A stretch of 64,000 nt of DNA, from positions 62,001 through 126,000 of the forward strand of contig MCFE01000188.1 in the NCBI GenBank assembly GCA_002104905.1, written 5' to 3'. This document shows positions 44,343 to 54,385 of this stretch, piece after piece. The position numbers were made by a program, and so were the translations under genes. How positions within the stretch are numbered: position 1 is the first letter of the stretch; the number at the start of each line of letters is the position of its first letter. Below the pieces are notes generated by a model. The model was not told the DNA's origin, ran no database searches, and worked only from the letters and a program-made list of their open reading frames with translations. The stretch is from Basidiobolus meristosporus CBS 931.73. Lineage: Eukaryota; Basidiobolomycota; Basidiobolomycetes; Basidiobolales; Basidiobolaceae.

Positions 44343-45569
44343 GCTCATTTTCTGTTCCCTAATGTGTCCTAGCCTCCTACGCCACGTCTCCCAGTTGGTT
44401 TCATCAGTTTCAGCAATGTTGATATACCCAGGTACAATGATCTTGCATTGCAACTTGTATATATTGTGATCTCTGATTCCCAAAGCTAATTTTTGTCCAT
44501 TTTCACTCAATATTGAGCATCTCAGCTTAGTAAAAACAAATTTCAGTCCCTGAGTAGTTGCTTTACTGACTGAGAGTAGGTTCTTAGCTATTCCAGGTAC
44601 ATAGAGTACGTCAGTCAGTTTTGCTGTTGTTGCCCCTGAGTTATCACTCATATTTAGTTGTATAGACCCACTGGCGGTAGCTTCCAATGCAGAGTTATCT
44701 CCCAGATAAACCATTCTTACGGGAATAGTCTTTAAGTTGCTGAACCAATCCTTTATACCACAAATATGCTGTGAGGCTCCAGAGTCAATATACCATTCAT
44801 TATTTTGGTTACTTGCACTCTCTTGTACATTTACAAATAACTGTTCATCAGTAGTTATATGGTTTGCCTGCTCTAGTTTCTGTTTTTTGTCTGCTTGTTT
44901 CTTCTTGCATTCTCTTGCCCAGTGTCCTGGCTTTTTACAGTAGTTACAGCAGCCAGGTTATCTTTGGTTTTGTTGCTTTCCCTTCTTTTCTGTGTGCCTT
45001 TCTGTACTGAATAAAGCATTATCTTCAATTTTCTCTGCTTGATCATTACGTCTGAGTTCTTCATGGAGAAGTCTTCCTTTGAGTTAGTATAAAGTTAAGT
45101 TGTCTTCTCTGCTTTTGAAAGGAAGTACGAGTGGCTCATACTTGTCTGGTAGGCTGCAAAGCAGACAGAGTATCTTTTCTTCATTATCTACACCAGCATT
45201 AGTACTTTGTTTCAAATAAAGCTTGCTTGATACTGACTTTGCACTAAAGATCTTCTCTAAGGATTCCCATGCTGCATTGGCAGTATTTGAGGCATGAATT
45301 TGTCCAATGAAGGAGTCTTGCACATAGATGCATATGGCATTGAAGGCCTTTCTCTCCTTCTCTTCAAACTTCTCCACATCTTCTGCTATTCCTTTGGACT
45401 CAACTTCCTTTCCTGTTACTATGTTCCAAAGCTTTCTTTCCTCAAGGTGGATCTGCATCTTGATTCTCCAAAGTCTGTAGTACATCCCATCAAACCTCTC
45501 CTTTACAGGGAAGATGTTGGTATTGCTTTGTTTGCTGGTAGAAGTCATCTTTAGAATAGATTTAGGCAA
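44343..45569 (-). pseudogene. Ty1-B gag-protease fragment of the rearranged copy
   Basis: Two main frames are present. 45569-45084 is gag (FPVKERFDGMYYRLWRIKMQ ...), missing the segment around KFFNMRKKPD. 44714-44343 covers the end of protease (VYLGDNSALEATASG) up to the pre-integrase finger (WETWRRRLGHIREQ). The CCHC knuckle region (near 44910-44960) and the protease motif WYIDSGAS (near 44790) lie between, in another frame. Integrase, RT and RNase H are absent. Confidence 0.85.
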
Positions 45570-45584
45570 TTGGGGCTCATAACC

Positions 45585-45953
45585 TGTTGCAATTTAAGAA
45601 GTGATTTAGATATAACGAACTTATCAAGAAATAGTGATAATAGTTGAACTGTTGTTTATTCATAAAGAAGCTCAGTATTTATACCTTTGTAGAAGTAATA
45701 CAGCTGTAACACTAAGTAGGGAGGGTTTCTCAATATTCAGGAGCATTCTGTAACGGTTTCAGGGTTAGTACATAATGTTTGGTAATAGTGCTAATTTGAT
45801 CCTGACTATAGGGGAATAATCATAAGTTCATATATCAGGAGAAAGTGGCTACGTTTAGGCAGTAAATGAGTCCTACAGTGACTAAGACTAGTCTGGAATT
45901 GTTAAGTAAATTGTTAGCTGCTGAATGATACCAAATAGTCCAATATTTCAACA
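45585..45953 (-). repeat. Ty1-B 5' LTR of the rearranged copy
   Basis: A 369-bp LTR in minus orientation. The primer site GGTTATGAGCCCC (45572-45584, minus) adjoins it, which identifies it as the 5' LTR. Confidence 0.9.
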
Positions 45954-46436
45954 GAAGATTCCTAGCTCAGCCTCTCTGCCAGTACAAGAGCTATTGGCCT
46001 ACAAGATTTCATCCTACCATCCATGGCAACAAAAGTTTGGAAGCTTTCATTCCCAGCTGACAGTAATGGAGAACCATCTTGCAGAGAGTATGAACAGCTT
46101 AGAGCAAGCTTAGAATACTGAGTTCAGTAGCTCCCAGAGACATCCATATCCCAGAGTTTTCAGCAATAGGTTCTATATCAAAAATATGTTGGATGCCTTC
46201 CTAGTCAGTATAAACCAACCTTTTAGAGGGCAGAGGCACTTTTATTCAATGTACACTGAATATTTACTTAGCTGGACTAGAAGTCTTTATTAGATTGCAG
46301 ATGGAATCCTTGACTTGTCTCCCTGAAGAAAAGCTTGGCACCAATTGCTTAACATTGTTGTAGGAGCTTCTAGCCTGAGCTTAGTGTTTATTGGCATAAT
46401 ATATTTCCGGAGTAATGTTCATTAGTAGCTAGTTTC
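45954..46436 (-). other. Segment flanking the Ty1-B copies, unassigned coding-like
   Basis: Minus reading gives broken coding-like stretches (KCLCPLKGWFILTRKAS; CQLGMKASKLLLPWM). Parts recur at 37845-37915 and 40930-41040. If the flanks of the Ty1-B relic (46437-54754) are joined, it continues the gag-like frame of 54755-55238, so it may belong to the element whose LTR is LTR-E. That is inference. Confidence 0.4.
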
Positions 46437-46789
46437 TAGTGGAATTGAAGAGGTGATTTGGACTCATGGAACTAACTGAGAAGTGGTGTTAATAGTTGAG
46501 CTGTTGCTTTTTCGTAAAGTAGCTCAGTATTTATACCTTAGTAGAAACTAAGTAAGGGGAGCTTCTGAACCTTGAAGAGCATTCTGTAGCAGCATTAGGG
46601 TTAATATATAATGCTTGGAAAATGTGCTAACTGCACCTTGACTAAAGGAGAATAATCATACATTCATATATTTGAAAGTGCATGGTGAAGCTAGGGCTGC
46701 AAATTGGTCCTACAGTGAAAAAGACTAGTCAGAGCTGTCTGGTAACTTTTTAGTTGCTGAACTTTACTAAATACTCCAATATCTCAGCA
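46437..46789 (-). repeat. 3' LTR of the Ty1-B relic
   Basis: A decayed minus-oriented LTR (TAGTGGAATTGAAG ... CAATATCTCAGCA). It is followed on the plus strand by CTCCTCCTCAAC, the complement of the purine tract. Confidence 0.8.
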
Positions 46790-47246
46790 CTCCTCCTCAA
46801 CTTAGTAAGTTCTTAATCCTAATATCTCTCTGAGATTCTGAGTCTGTGGCCTAGCTAGTGGCTTTGTCAATATATCTGCCACCATTTTGTCAGTTGGGCA
46901 GTAAACTAACTCTATTAAGTTAGTTTCTATAGCTTCTCTTAAAAGTGGTGTTGTATATCTATGTGCTTAGTTCTGGCATAATCTGCAGGATTTCTTGCTA
47001 ATTATGTACAACTGTGATTATCCTTTAAATCCATATTGGCTTATTTCAACTAAAGCCAAAGTCTTTGAACAATATTCATAACCATATAGCCTCTTTGGTT
47101 GCTTGACAAGCAGCCATATACACATACACATATAAACCTTCTGGTTGCTCCATATATATAGTTTCTTGCAGATATCCATATGGAAAGGTTGTTTTGACAT
47201 CCATTTGGTGTAGATCTAGAGTGTGTACAGCTGCCAGGGCTAGAAC
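46790..47246 (-). pseudogene. Ty1-B relic pol, 3' part (RT start fused to RNase H end)
   Basis: Minus reading from 47246: VLALAAVHTLDLHQMDVKTT, LQETIYMEQPEG, then directly a WLLVKQPKRLYGYE-type frame corresponding to the YMAACQAIKEAIW region. Next come DNHSCT-LARNPADYARTKHI and ELVYCPTDKMVADILTKPLA near 46880. The part between, including YVDD, is absent. Confidence 0.82.
47242..47246 (+). repeat. Target duplication AGAAC of the intact Ty1-B (left)
   Basis: AGAAC here and at 51933-51937. Joining the flanks restores the host relic's RT codons (RTVLALAAVH, minus strand). Confidence 0.92.
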
Positions 47247-47615
47247 TGTTGAAATATTGGACTATTTGGTATCATTCAGCAGCTAAAAATTTACTTAACA
47301 ATTCTAGGCTAGTCTTAGTCACTGTAGGACTCATTTACTGCCTTAACTTTGCCACTTTCTCCAGATATATGATCTTATGATTATTCCCCTATAGTCAGGA
47401 TCAAATTAGCACTATTACCAAACATTATGTACTAACCCTGAAACTGTTACAGAATGCTCCTGAATATTGAGAAACCCTCCCTACTTAGTGTTGCAGCTGT
47501 ATTACTTCTACAAAGGTATAAATACTGAGCTTCTTTGGGAATAAACAACAGTTCAACTATTATCACTATTTCTTGATAAGTTCCTTATATCCAAATCACT
47601 TCTTAAATTGCAACA
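47247..47615 (+). repeat. Ty1-B 5' LTR
   Basis: The LTR runs TGTTGAAATATTGG ... AAATTGCAACA. It differs from the 3' LTR at four sites (LTR positions near 4, 49, 69 and 248). Many relatives of this LTR occur in the window. Confidence 0.97.
47517..47545 (+). promoter_or_regulatory. Ty1-B LTR TATA box and polyadenylation signal
   Basis: TATAAATA (47517-47524) and AATAAA (47540-47545) are 15 nt apart. Transcription would begin at or beyond the AATAAA, so the signal should be transcribed only from the 3' LTR. Confidence 0.6.
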
Positions 47616-47627
47616 GGTTATGAGCCC
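47616..47627 (+). other. Ty1-B primer-binding site (half-tRNA initiator Met type)
   Basis: GGTTATGAGCCC adjoins the 5' LTR, identical to the Ty1-A site. Its ATG opens a short upstream frame that ends at TAA (47647-47649), just before the gag ATG at 47652. Confidence 0.8.
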
Positions 47628-47651
47628 TGATTGCCTTAATCTATTCTAAAG

Positions 47652-50600
47652 ATGACTTCTACCAGCAAACAAAGCAATACCAACATCTTCCCTGTAAAGG
47701 AGAGGTTTGATGGGAAGAACTACAGACTTTGGAGAATCAAGATGCAGATCCACCTTGAGGAAAGAAAGCTTTGGAACATAGTAACAGGAAAGGAAGTTGA
47801 GCCCAAAGGAACAGCAGAAGATTTGGAGAAGTTTCAAGAGAAGGAGAGAAAGGCCTTCAAAGCAATATGCATCAATGTGCAAGACTCCTTCATTGGACAA
47901 ATCCATGCCTCAAATACTGCCAAAGCAGCATGGGAATCCTTGGAGAAGATCTTTAGAGCAAAGTCAGTATCAAGCAAGCTTTATTTGAAACAAAAGTTCT
48001 TCAACATGAGAAAAAAGCCAGATGATGACATGCTACAACTCATTACCAGAATGGAGACACTTGCAGAAGAACTTTACAGTATTAATGCTGGTGTAGATGA
48101 TGAAGAAAAGATACTCTGTCTGCTTTGCAGCCTACCAGACGAGTATGAGCCACTCATACTTTCTTTTGAAAGCAGAGAAGACAACTTGACTTTAGACTAT
48201 GTCAAAGGAAGACTTTTCCATGAAGAACTCAGACGTAATGACCAAGCAGAGAAAATTGAAGATAATGCTTTATTCAGTTCAGAAAGGCATACAGAAAAGA
48301 AGGGAAAGCAACAAAACCGAAGAAAACCTGGCTGCTGTAACTACTGTAAGAAGCCAGGGCACTGGGCAAGAGAATGCAAGAAGAAGCAAGCAGACAAAAA
48401 ACAGAAACTAGAGCAGGCAAACCATATAACTACTGATGAACAGCTATTTGTCACTATACAAGAGAGTGCAAGTAACCAAAGTAATGAATGGTATATTGAC
48501 TCTGGAGCATCACAGCGTATTTGTGGTATAAAGGATTGGTTCAGCAACTTAAAGACTATTCCCATAAGAAAGGTTTATCTGGGAGATAACTCTGCATGGG
48601 AAGCTACCGCCAGTGGGTCCATACAACTAAATATGAGTGATAACTCAGGGGCAACAACAGCAAAACTGACTGACGTACTCTATGTACCTGGAATAGCTAA
48701 GAACCTACTCTCAGTCAGTAAAGCAACTACTCAGGGACTGAAATTTGTTTTTACTAAGCTGAGCTGCTCAATATTGAGTGAAAATGGACAAAAATTAGCT
48801 TTGGGAATCAGAGATCACAATATATACAAGTTACAATGCAACATCATTGTACCTGAGTATGTCAACATTGCTGAAACTGATGAAACCAACTGGGAGACGT
48901 GGCATAGGAGGCTAGGACACATAGGGGAACAGAAAATGAGCCAATTGGTGAAAAATCAGCTTGTTTTGGGCCTAAAATACTCAATTCCAATCAAATTGAA
49001 TGTTTGTAAGGGATGTTCATATGGCAAACAAGCTAGGCAACGTTTCAAGAGCTCAGAATGCATCAATACCACCGAAATATTGGCTATTGTACACTCAGAC
49101 ATATGTGGCCCCATGAGAACACTGTCCTTTGGAGCCAAGAGATACTTTATGACGTTTATTGATGACAAGACAAGATATACATGGGTGTACTTCCTCAAAA
49201 CAATGGATGAAGCTTTAGAGACGTTTAAGCACTTCAAGAACATGGCAGAAACACAAACTGGGTGTAAATTGAAGGTACTACAAAGTGACAATGGAGGAGA
49301 ATACTGCTCAAAGGAGTTTGCAAAATACTGCTTGTCTACTGGTATACTTCAACAGACCACAGTTCCTCATACTCCACAGCAAAATGGAGTAGCAGAACGT
49401 GCAAATAGAACAATAGTAGAGATGGGAAGATTTATGCTACATGATAAGGGAATGGACTACAAGTTTTGGGCTGAATCTGTTGCTACCACTGTATACATCA
49501 AGAACAGATGCCCAACAACAGCACTACGTGATTCTACACCCTTTGAAGCATATACAGGCAAAAAACCAGATCTCCAGCACCTCAGGATCTTTGGCAGTGA
49601 TGTTTTTTATCACATCCCTGACAAAAAATGCTCAAAGTTGGAACCAAAGAGTAGAAAAGGGATCTTTCTTGGGTATTGTGAAGATACTAAAGGGTATAGA
49701 GTGTATGATGGCAAAATTCAGAAGCTGATCAAGAGCAGGGACGTTGTATTTGAGGAGAATTCAGATCAGAAAGCCACAGAAATCATTGGCCAGCTGCCTG
49801 ATGATGCAATCAACACAAATGAAGAAGATACGTACCAAATCCAGCCAGAGATGGAAGATACTTCTACCAGTTCCAGATCAGAACAGATTATCCCAGTTAG
49901 GAGATCTACCGGAATAAGAAATGCCCCTGGATCCTGGTGGCAGACATCCAATGATCATGAAGAAGCCTATCTTGCCTTATGTGCCAAACCTCAGAATCTG
50001 GAACAGGCAATGCAAGGTCCAGATGCTACTAAGTGGCAACAAGCCATGCAGGAGGAGTACCAATCACTGATCAAGGCAAAAACGTGGGAACTGGTAGATT
50101 TACCAAATGGGAGAAAGCCAATAGGATGTAGATGGGTCTACAAGATCAAGATAACCTCAAATGGTGCCGTTGATAAGTACAAGGCTAGATTGGTAGCTAA
50201 AGGCTATTCCCAGATCCAGGGGCTAGACTTTAAGGAAACATTTGCTCCGGTTGCCAAGTTTAACTCTATTAGGACAGTTCTAGCCCTGGCAGCTGTACAC
50301 AGCCTAGATCTACACCAAATGGACGTCAAAACAGCCTTTCTAAATGAGGATTTGCAAGAAACTATATATATGGAGCAACCAGAAGGTTTTAGCAATCCAA
50401 AAAGCCCCCATAAGGTGTGCAAACTTAGAAAATTGTTGTATGGGCTTAAGCAGGCACCCAGAGCATGGTATAACAAGATTGACACATATCTAGAGGAAAT
50501 TGGGTTCTCTCGTAGCACTGCAGATCACAGTATATATGTGAAACAGCTCAAAAAGGGTGTGATCATCCTAGTTCTTTATGTGGACAACCTAATTATAGCT

Positions 50601-51629
50601 ACAAGTGATCAAGAGGCACTTAAACAGACAAAATCAGATCTCTTCAGCAAGTTTGAGATGAAAGATCTTGGAAAATTGAGCTATTTTCTTGGAATTGAGG
50701 TCAAATTTGACATACCTACGCAGAAAATAGTGCTGAATCAGTCTAAGTACATCAGGGACATTCTTAGACGCTTCAAAATGGAAAATTGCAAACCTGCAGC
50801 AACCCCTATGGACAATAACCTGAAATTAAGCAAATCTCAGCCAGTTATAGATGAAAACGGCTCAAATATGGACCAAAACTTTCCCTATCAATCAATGGTT
50901 GGTAGCCTAATGTACTTGATGGTGTCTTCACGTCCAGATATTGCAGTAGCAGTTGGAATAGTCAGTCAATTCATGCAGAATTATGGATCAGATCAAATTG
51001 CAGCAGTTAAGCGGATTTTCAGATATCTACAAGGTACCATAAATATGGTACTGGAATACTCTGGAGCAGCTAATAGGCAAAAATTTGATGGTTATAGTGA
51101 TTCAGATTGGGGTAGAGATTTGATTGACAGACGCTCCACCACAGGCTATGTATTTCTTTATGCTGGTGCAGCTATTACTTGGAATTGCAAGAAACAACCA
51201 ACTGTGGCACTATCTACAACTGAAGCCGAATATATGGCTGCATGTCAAGCAATTAAGGAGGCTATATGGCTACGAAAATTATTCAAAGACTTAGGTTTTA
51301 ATTCAGGTGAACCAACATGTATTTACAAGGATAATCAAAGTTGTATTTCATTAGCTAGAAATCCTACTAATCATGCCAGAACTAAGCACATTGATATACA
51401 GCATCACTTTGTGAGGGAAGCTGTAGAAAATAACTTAGTAGAGCTGGTTTACTGCCCAACTGACAAAATGGTGGCAGACATATTGACAAAACCACTAGCT
51501 AGGCCACAGTTTGAGATCCTTAGAGAGAAATTGGGATTAAGAAATTATTTCGTTGAGGGGGAGTGTCGAAATATTGGACTATTTGGTATCATTCAGCAGC
51601 TAAAAATTTACTTACCAATTCTAGGCTAG
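47652..51629 (+). CDS. Ty1-B gag-pol polyprotein (1325 aa, Ty1/copia order)
   Basis: Gag (FDGKNYRLWRIKMQIHLEE) ends in a CCHC knuckle near residue 230 (CNYCKKPGHWAREC). Protease has WYIDSGASQ near 281. The pre-integrase HHCC finger (HRRLGHI ... CKGCSYGK) spans 416-455. Integrase catalytic residues lie in HSDICGPM (near 481), QSDNGGEY (near 543) and VAERANRT (near 580). RT has ARLVAKGYSQ and the active site YVDN, with Asn at residue 979 where YVDD is expected. RNase H has YSDSDWG (near 1150), TTEAEYMA (near 1191) and RTKHIDIQHHF. The frame runs through the purine tract and 66 nt into the 3' LTR. The start follows a 9-codon upstream frame. The Asn may impair polymerase activity. Confidence 0.95.
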   Translation: MTSTSKQSNTNIFPVKERFDGKNYRLWRIKMQIHLEERKLWNIVTGKEVEPKGTAEDLEKFQEKERKAFKAICINVQDSFIGQIHASNTAKAAWESLEKIFRAKSVSSKLYLKQKFFNMRKKPDDDMLQLITRMETLAEELYSINAGVDDEEKILCLLCSLPDEYEPLILSFESREDNLTLDYVKGRLFHEELRRNDQAEKIEDNALFSSERHTEKKGKQQNRRKPGCCNYCKKPGHWARECKKKQADKKQKLEQANHITTDEQLFVTIQESASNQSNEWYIDSGASQRICGIKDWFSNLKTIPIRKVYLGDNSAWEATASGSIQLNMSDNSGATTAKLTDVLYVPGIAKNLLSVSKATTQGLKFVFTKLSCSILSENGQKLALGIRDHNIYKLQCNIIVPEYVNIAETDETNWETWHRRLGHIGEQKMSQLVKNQLVLGLKYSIPIKLNVCKGCSYGKQARQRFKSSECINTTEILAIVHSDICGPMRTLSFGAKRYFMTFIDDKTRYTWVYFLKTMDEALETFKHFKNMAETQTGCKLKVLQSDNGGEYCSKEFAKYCLSTGILQQTTVPHTPQQNGVAERANRTIVEMGRFMLHDKGMDYKFWAESVATTVYIKNRCPTTALRDSTPFEAYTGKKPDLQHLRIFGSDVFYHIPDKKCSKLEPKSRKGIFLGYCEDTKGYRVYDGKIQKLIKSRDVVFEENSDQKATEIIGQLPDDAINTNEEDTYQIQPEMEDTSTSSRSEQIIPVRRSTGIRNAPGSWWQTSNDHEEAYLALCAKPQNLEQAMQGPDATKWQQAMQEEYQSLIKAKTWELVDLPNGRKPIGCRWVYKIKITSNGAVDKYKARLVAKGYSQIQGLDFKETFAPVAKFNSIRTVLALAAVHSLDLHQMDVKTAFLNEDLQETIYMEQPEGFSNPKSPHKVCKLRKLLYGLKQAPRAWYNKIDTYLEEIGFSRSTADHSIYVKQLKKGVIILVLYVDNLIIATSDQEALKQTKSDLFSKFEMKDLGKLSYFLGIEVKFDIPTQKIVLNQSKYIRDILRRFKMENCKPAATPMDNNLKLSKSQPVIDENGSNMDQNFPYQSMVGSLMYLMVSSRPDIAVAVGIVSQFMQNYGSDQIAAVKRIFRYLQGTINMVLEYSGAANRQKFDGYSDSDWGRDLIDRRSTTGYVFLYAGAAITWNCKKQPTVALSTTEAEYMAACQAIKEAIWLRKLFKDLGFNSGEPTCIYKDNQSCISLARNPTNHARTKHIDIQHHFVREAVENNLVELVYCPTDKMVADILTKPLARPQFEILREKLGLRNYFVEGECRNIGLFGIIQQLKIYLPILG
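51553..51563 (+). other. Ty1-B polypurine tract
   Basis: TTGAGGGGGAG directly precedes the 3' LTR and is also translated as the end of the gag-pol frame (VEGE). Confidence 0.8.
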
Positions 51630-51932
51630 TCTTAGTTACTGTAGGACTCATTTACTGCCTTAACTTTGCCACTTTCTCCAGATATATGATCTTATGATTA
51701 TTCCCCTATAGTCAGGATCAAATTAGCACTATTACCAAACATTATGTACTAACCCTGAAACTGTTACAGAATGCTCCTGAATATTGAGAAACCCTCCCTA
51801 CTTAGTGTTGTAGCTGTATTACTTCTACAAAGGTATAAATACTGAGCTTCTTTGGGAATAAACAACAGTTCAACTATTATCACTATTTCTTGATAAGTTC
51901 CTTATATCCAAATCACTTCTTAAATTGCAACA
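51564..51932 (+). repeat. Ty1-B 3' LTR
   Basis: A direct repeat of 47247-47615, 369 bp, starting TGTCGAAATATTGG. It is followed by AGAAC. Confidence 0.97.
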
Positions 51933-54357
51933 AGAACTGTCCTAGTGGATTTAAACTTGGCATCTGGAGCAAATGTTTTCTAGAGTCCAGTCCCCAGATC
52001 TGGGAATACCCATTAGCCACCAGTTGTGCCTTGTTCTTATCAACAGTGCCATCTGAGGTTATCTTGCTCTTGTAGACCTACCTACATCCTATTGGCTCTC
52101 TCCCATTCAGTATATCTAACAGTTCTAATGTTTTTGCCCTGATTAGTGATTGCCACTTCTCCGGCATGGCTTGTTGCTACATAGTACAACCTGGACTTTG
52201 CATTGCTTGTTCTAGATTCTGCTATGTGGTACATAAGGTAAGTGAAGCTTCTTCATGATCAGTGGATGTCTGCCAGCAGGATCTAGGGGCGTTTATCATT
52301 CTTGTAGATTTCCTAACTGGGATAATCCGCTCTTATCAGGATCTGGTAGCAGTATCTTCTCTATCTGGCTGAATAAAGCACATACCTTCTTCATAAGTGT
52401 TGATTGCTTCATCAGGCAGCTGGCCAATGATTTCAGCAGCTTTCTGTTCTAAATTCCCCATCATATGCTCTATACCCCTTAGTATCCTCATAATACCCAA
52501 GAAACATCCCTTTCCTACTCTTTGGTTCCAACTTTAAGTGTTTTTTGTCAGAGATATGATAAACAACACTACTGCCAAAGATTCTGAGGTGCTGGAGGCC
52601 TGGATTATTGCCTGTGTATGCTTCAAAGGGTGTAGAATTGGTAAGGGCTGATGTTGAGCATCTATTCTTGATGTTTACCACAGTAACAATGGATTCAGAG
52701 CAAAACCTGTAGTTTATTCCTTTATCATTTAGCATAGATTGTCCCATCTGTACTATTGTATTATTTGCTTATTCTACTACTCCACTTTGCTGTGGAGTAT
52801 ATGGATCTGAGGGCAGTCAAAGTATACTAGTGGATGAGCAGTATTCCCCTCCATGGCTATTTCAAAGTACTTTTAGTTTGCACCCAGTTTGAGTTTCTGT
52901 TATGTTCTTGAATTGCTTAAGCCTCTCTGAATCCTTTTCCATTATCTTGAAAAAGTATACCCATGCATATCTTGTCTTGTAATTAATATGCATCATTATG
53001 GATCTCTTGGCTCCAAGGGAAAGTGTTCTCATGGTTGGTGATGTCAATTCCTCCAGAGCTCCTGAAACAATGCCTAGCTTGCTCTCATATGAACATCCCT
53101 TACAGACACTCTATTTGACCAGAACTGAGTAGTTATGGCCCAAAAGAAGTGTATTATTTGCCAAATGGCAGCAATGTTAACATATTCAGGAACAATCATT
53201 ATGCACTGTAACTTGAATATATTGTAAAATCTGATTGCCAAAGCTATTTTTGTCCATCTTCACTCAATATTGAGCAACTCAGCCTAGCAAAAGCAAATTT
53301 TTGTCCCTGAGTAGTTGCTTCACTAACTGAGAGAAGTTTTTTAGCTACTCCATGCCCATGGAGTATGTCAGTCAGTTTTGCTGTTGTTGCTCTAGAGATA
53401 TCACTGATATTTAGCTGTATTGACTCACTGGCAGTAGCTTCCAGTGCAGAGTTGTCTTCCAGATAGACCTTTCTCATGGAACAGTCTTTAAGTTGCTAAA
53501 CTACTCCTTTATACCACTAGTATGCTGTGATGCCCCCAAGTCAATATACCAATCATTACTTTGATTACTTGCACTCTCTTGTACTTGCTGGCTCTAGGTT
53601 CTGTTTTTCATCTGCTTATTTCTTCTTACATTCCCTTGCCCAGTTTCCTGGCTTCCTAGAGTAGTAACAGTAACCAGGTTCTCTTTGGTTTTGTTGCTTT
53701 CCCTTCTTTTGTGTGCCTACTTAATCTGAATAAAGTATTATCTTTGATTATCTCTGCTTGATCATTACATCTAACTTCTTAACAGAGAAGCCTTCCTCTG
53801 ACATAGTCTAAAGCCAGATTGTCTTCTCTGCTTTTGGAAGAAAGTATGAGTGGCTCATACTTCTCTGGTAAGCTGCAAAGCAGATGGGGTATCTTTTCTT
53901 CATTATGTACACCAGCATTGATACTAAGAAGCTCTTCTGCAAGTGTCTCCACTGTAGTAATGAGTTGTAGAATGTCTTTGTCTGGCTTCCTACACATGTC
54001 AAACAACTTTTGTTTTAAATAAAGTTTGCTTAATACTTCCCTTGCTCAAGAGATCTTCTCTAAGGATTCTCATGCTGTTTTGGCAGTATTTGAAGCATGA
54101 ATTTGTTCAATGAAGGAATTTTCTTCATTGATGCATATGGCATTAAAGGCCTTTCTCTCCTTCTCATGAAACTTCTCCACTTCTGCTGCTGTTCATTTGG
54201 GCTCAATCTCTCTTCCTGTTACCATACTTCAAAGTTTTCTTTCCTTAACATGGATCTGAATCTTGATTTTCCAAAGTCTGTAATAATTCCTATCAATCCT
54301 CTCATTTATGGGGAAGATGTTAGTGTTATTCTGTTTGCTGGTGGAAGTCATATTTAG
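51933..54357 (-). pseudogene. Ty1-B relic gag, protease, integrase and RT start
   Basis: From 54357 the minus strand reads gag in several frames, DMCRKPDKDILQLITTVETL, the protease region VYLEDNSALEATASESIQL, and integrase (YKTRYAWVYFFK, MGQSMLNDKGINYRF, AYTGNNPGLQHLRIFGSSV). It then reads the linker and RT entry GYSQI.GLD at 51940. The protein follows the intact Ty1-B but needs many frame changes. It continues at 47246. Confidence 0.88.
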
Positions 54358-54385
54358 ACAAGATTAAGGCAATGGGGTCATATTC

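Larger units (their letters stand above)
43957..45953 (-). mobile_element. Rearranged Ty1-B with inverted LTRs
   Basis: A plus-oriented LTR (43957-44322) and a minus-oriented LTR (45585-45953) flank a minus-strand interior running from the primer site (45572-45584) through gag and protease to GHIREQKMS in the pre-integrase finger. There it stops. Twenty foreign bases (44323-44342) follow before the inverted LTR. TCTTC lies just outside the 3' end of the plus LTR (44323-44327) and, read minus, just outside the 5' end of the other LTR (45958-45954). This suggests the two LTRs were once the two ends of one insertion. Confidence 0.8.
47247..51932 (+). mobile_element. Intact Ty1-B (Ty1/copia), nested in a Ty1-B relic
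   Basis: Both 369-bp LTRs, the primer site, the purine tract, one uninterrupted 1325-codon frame and the 5-bp duplication AGAAC are all present. Four substitutions separate the LTRs. It is the only retrotransposon here with an unbroken polyprotein, though the RT active site is altered. Confidence 0.97.
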
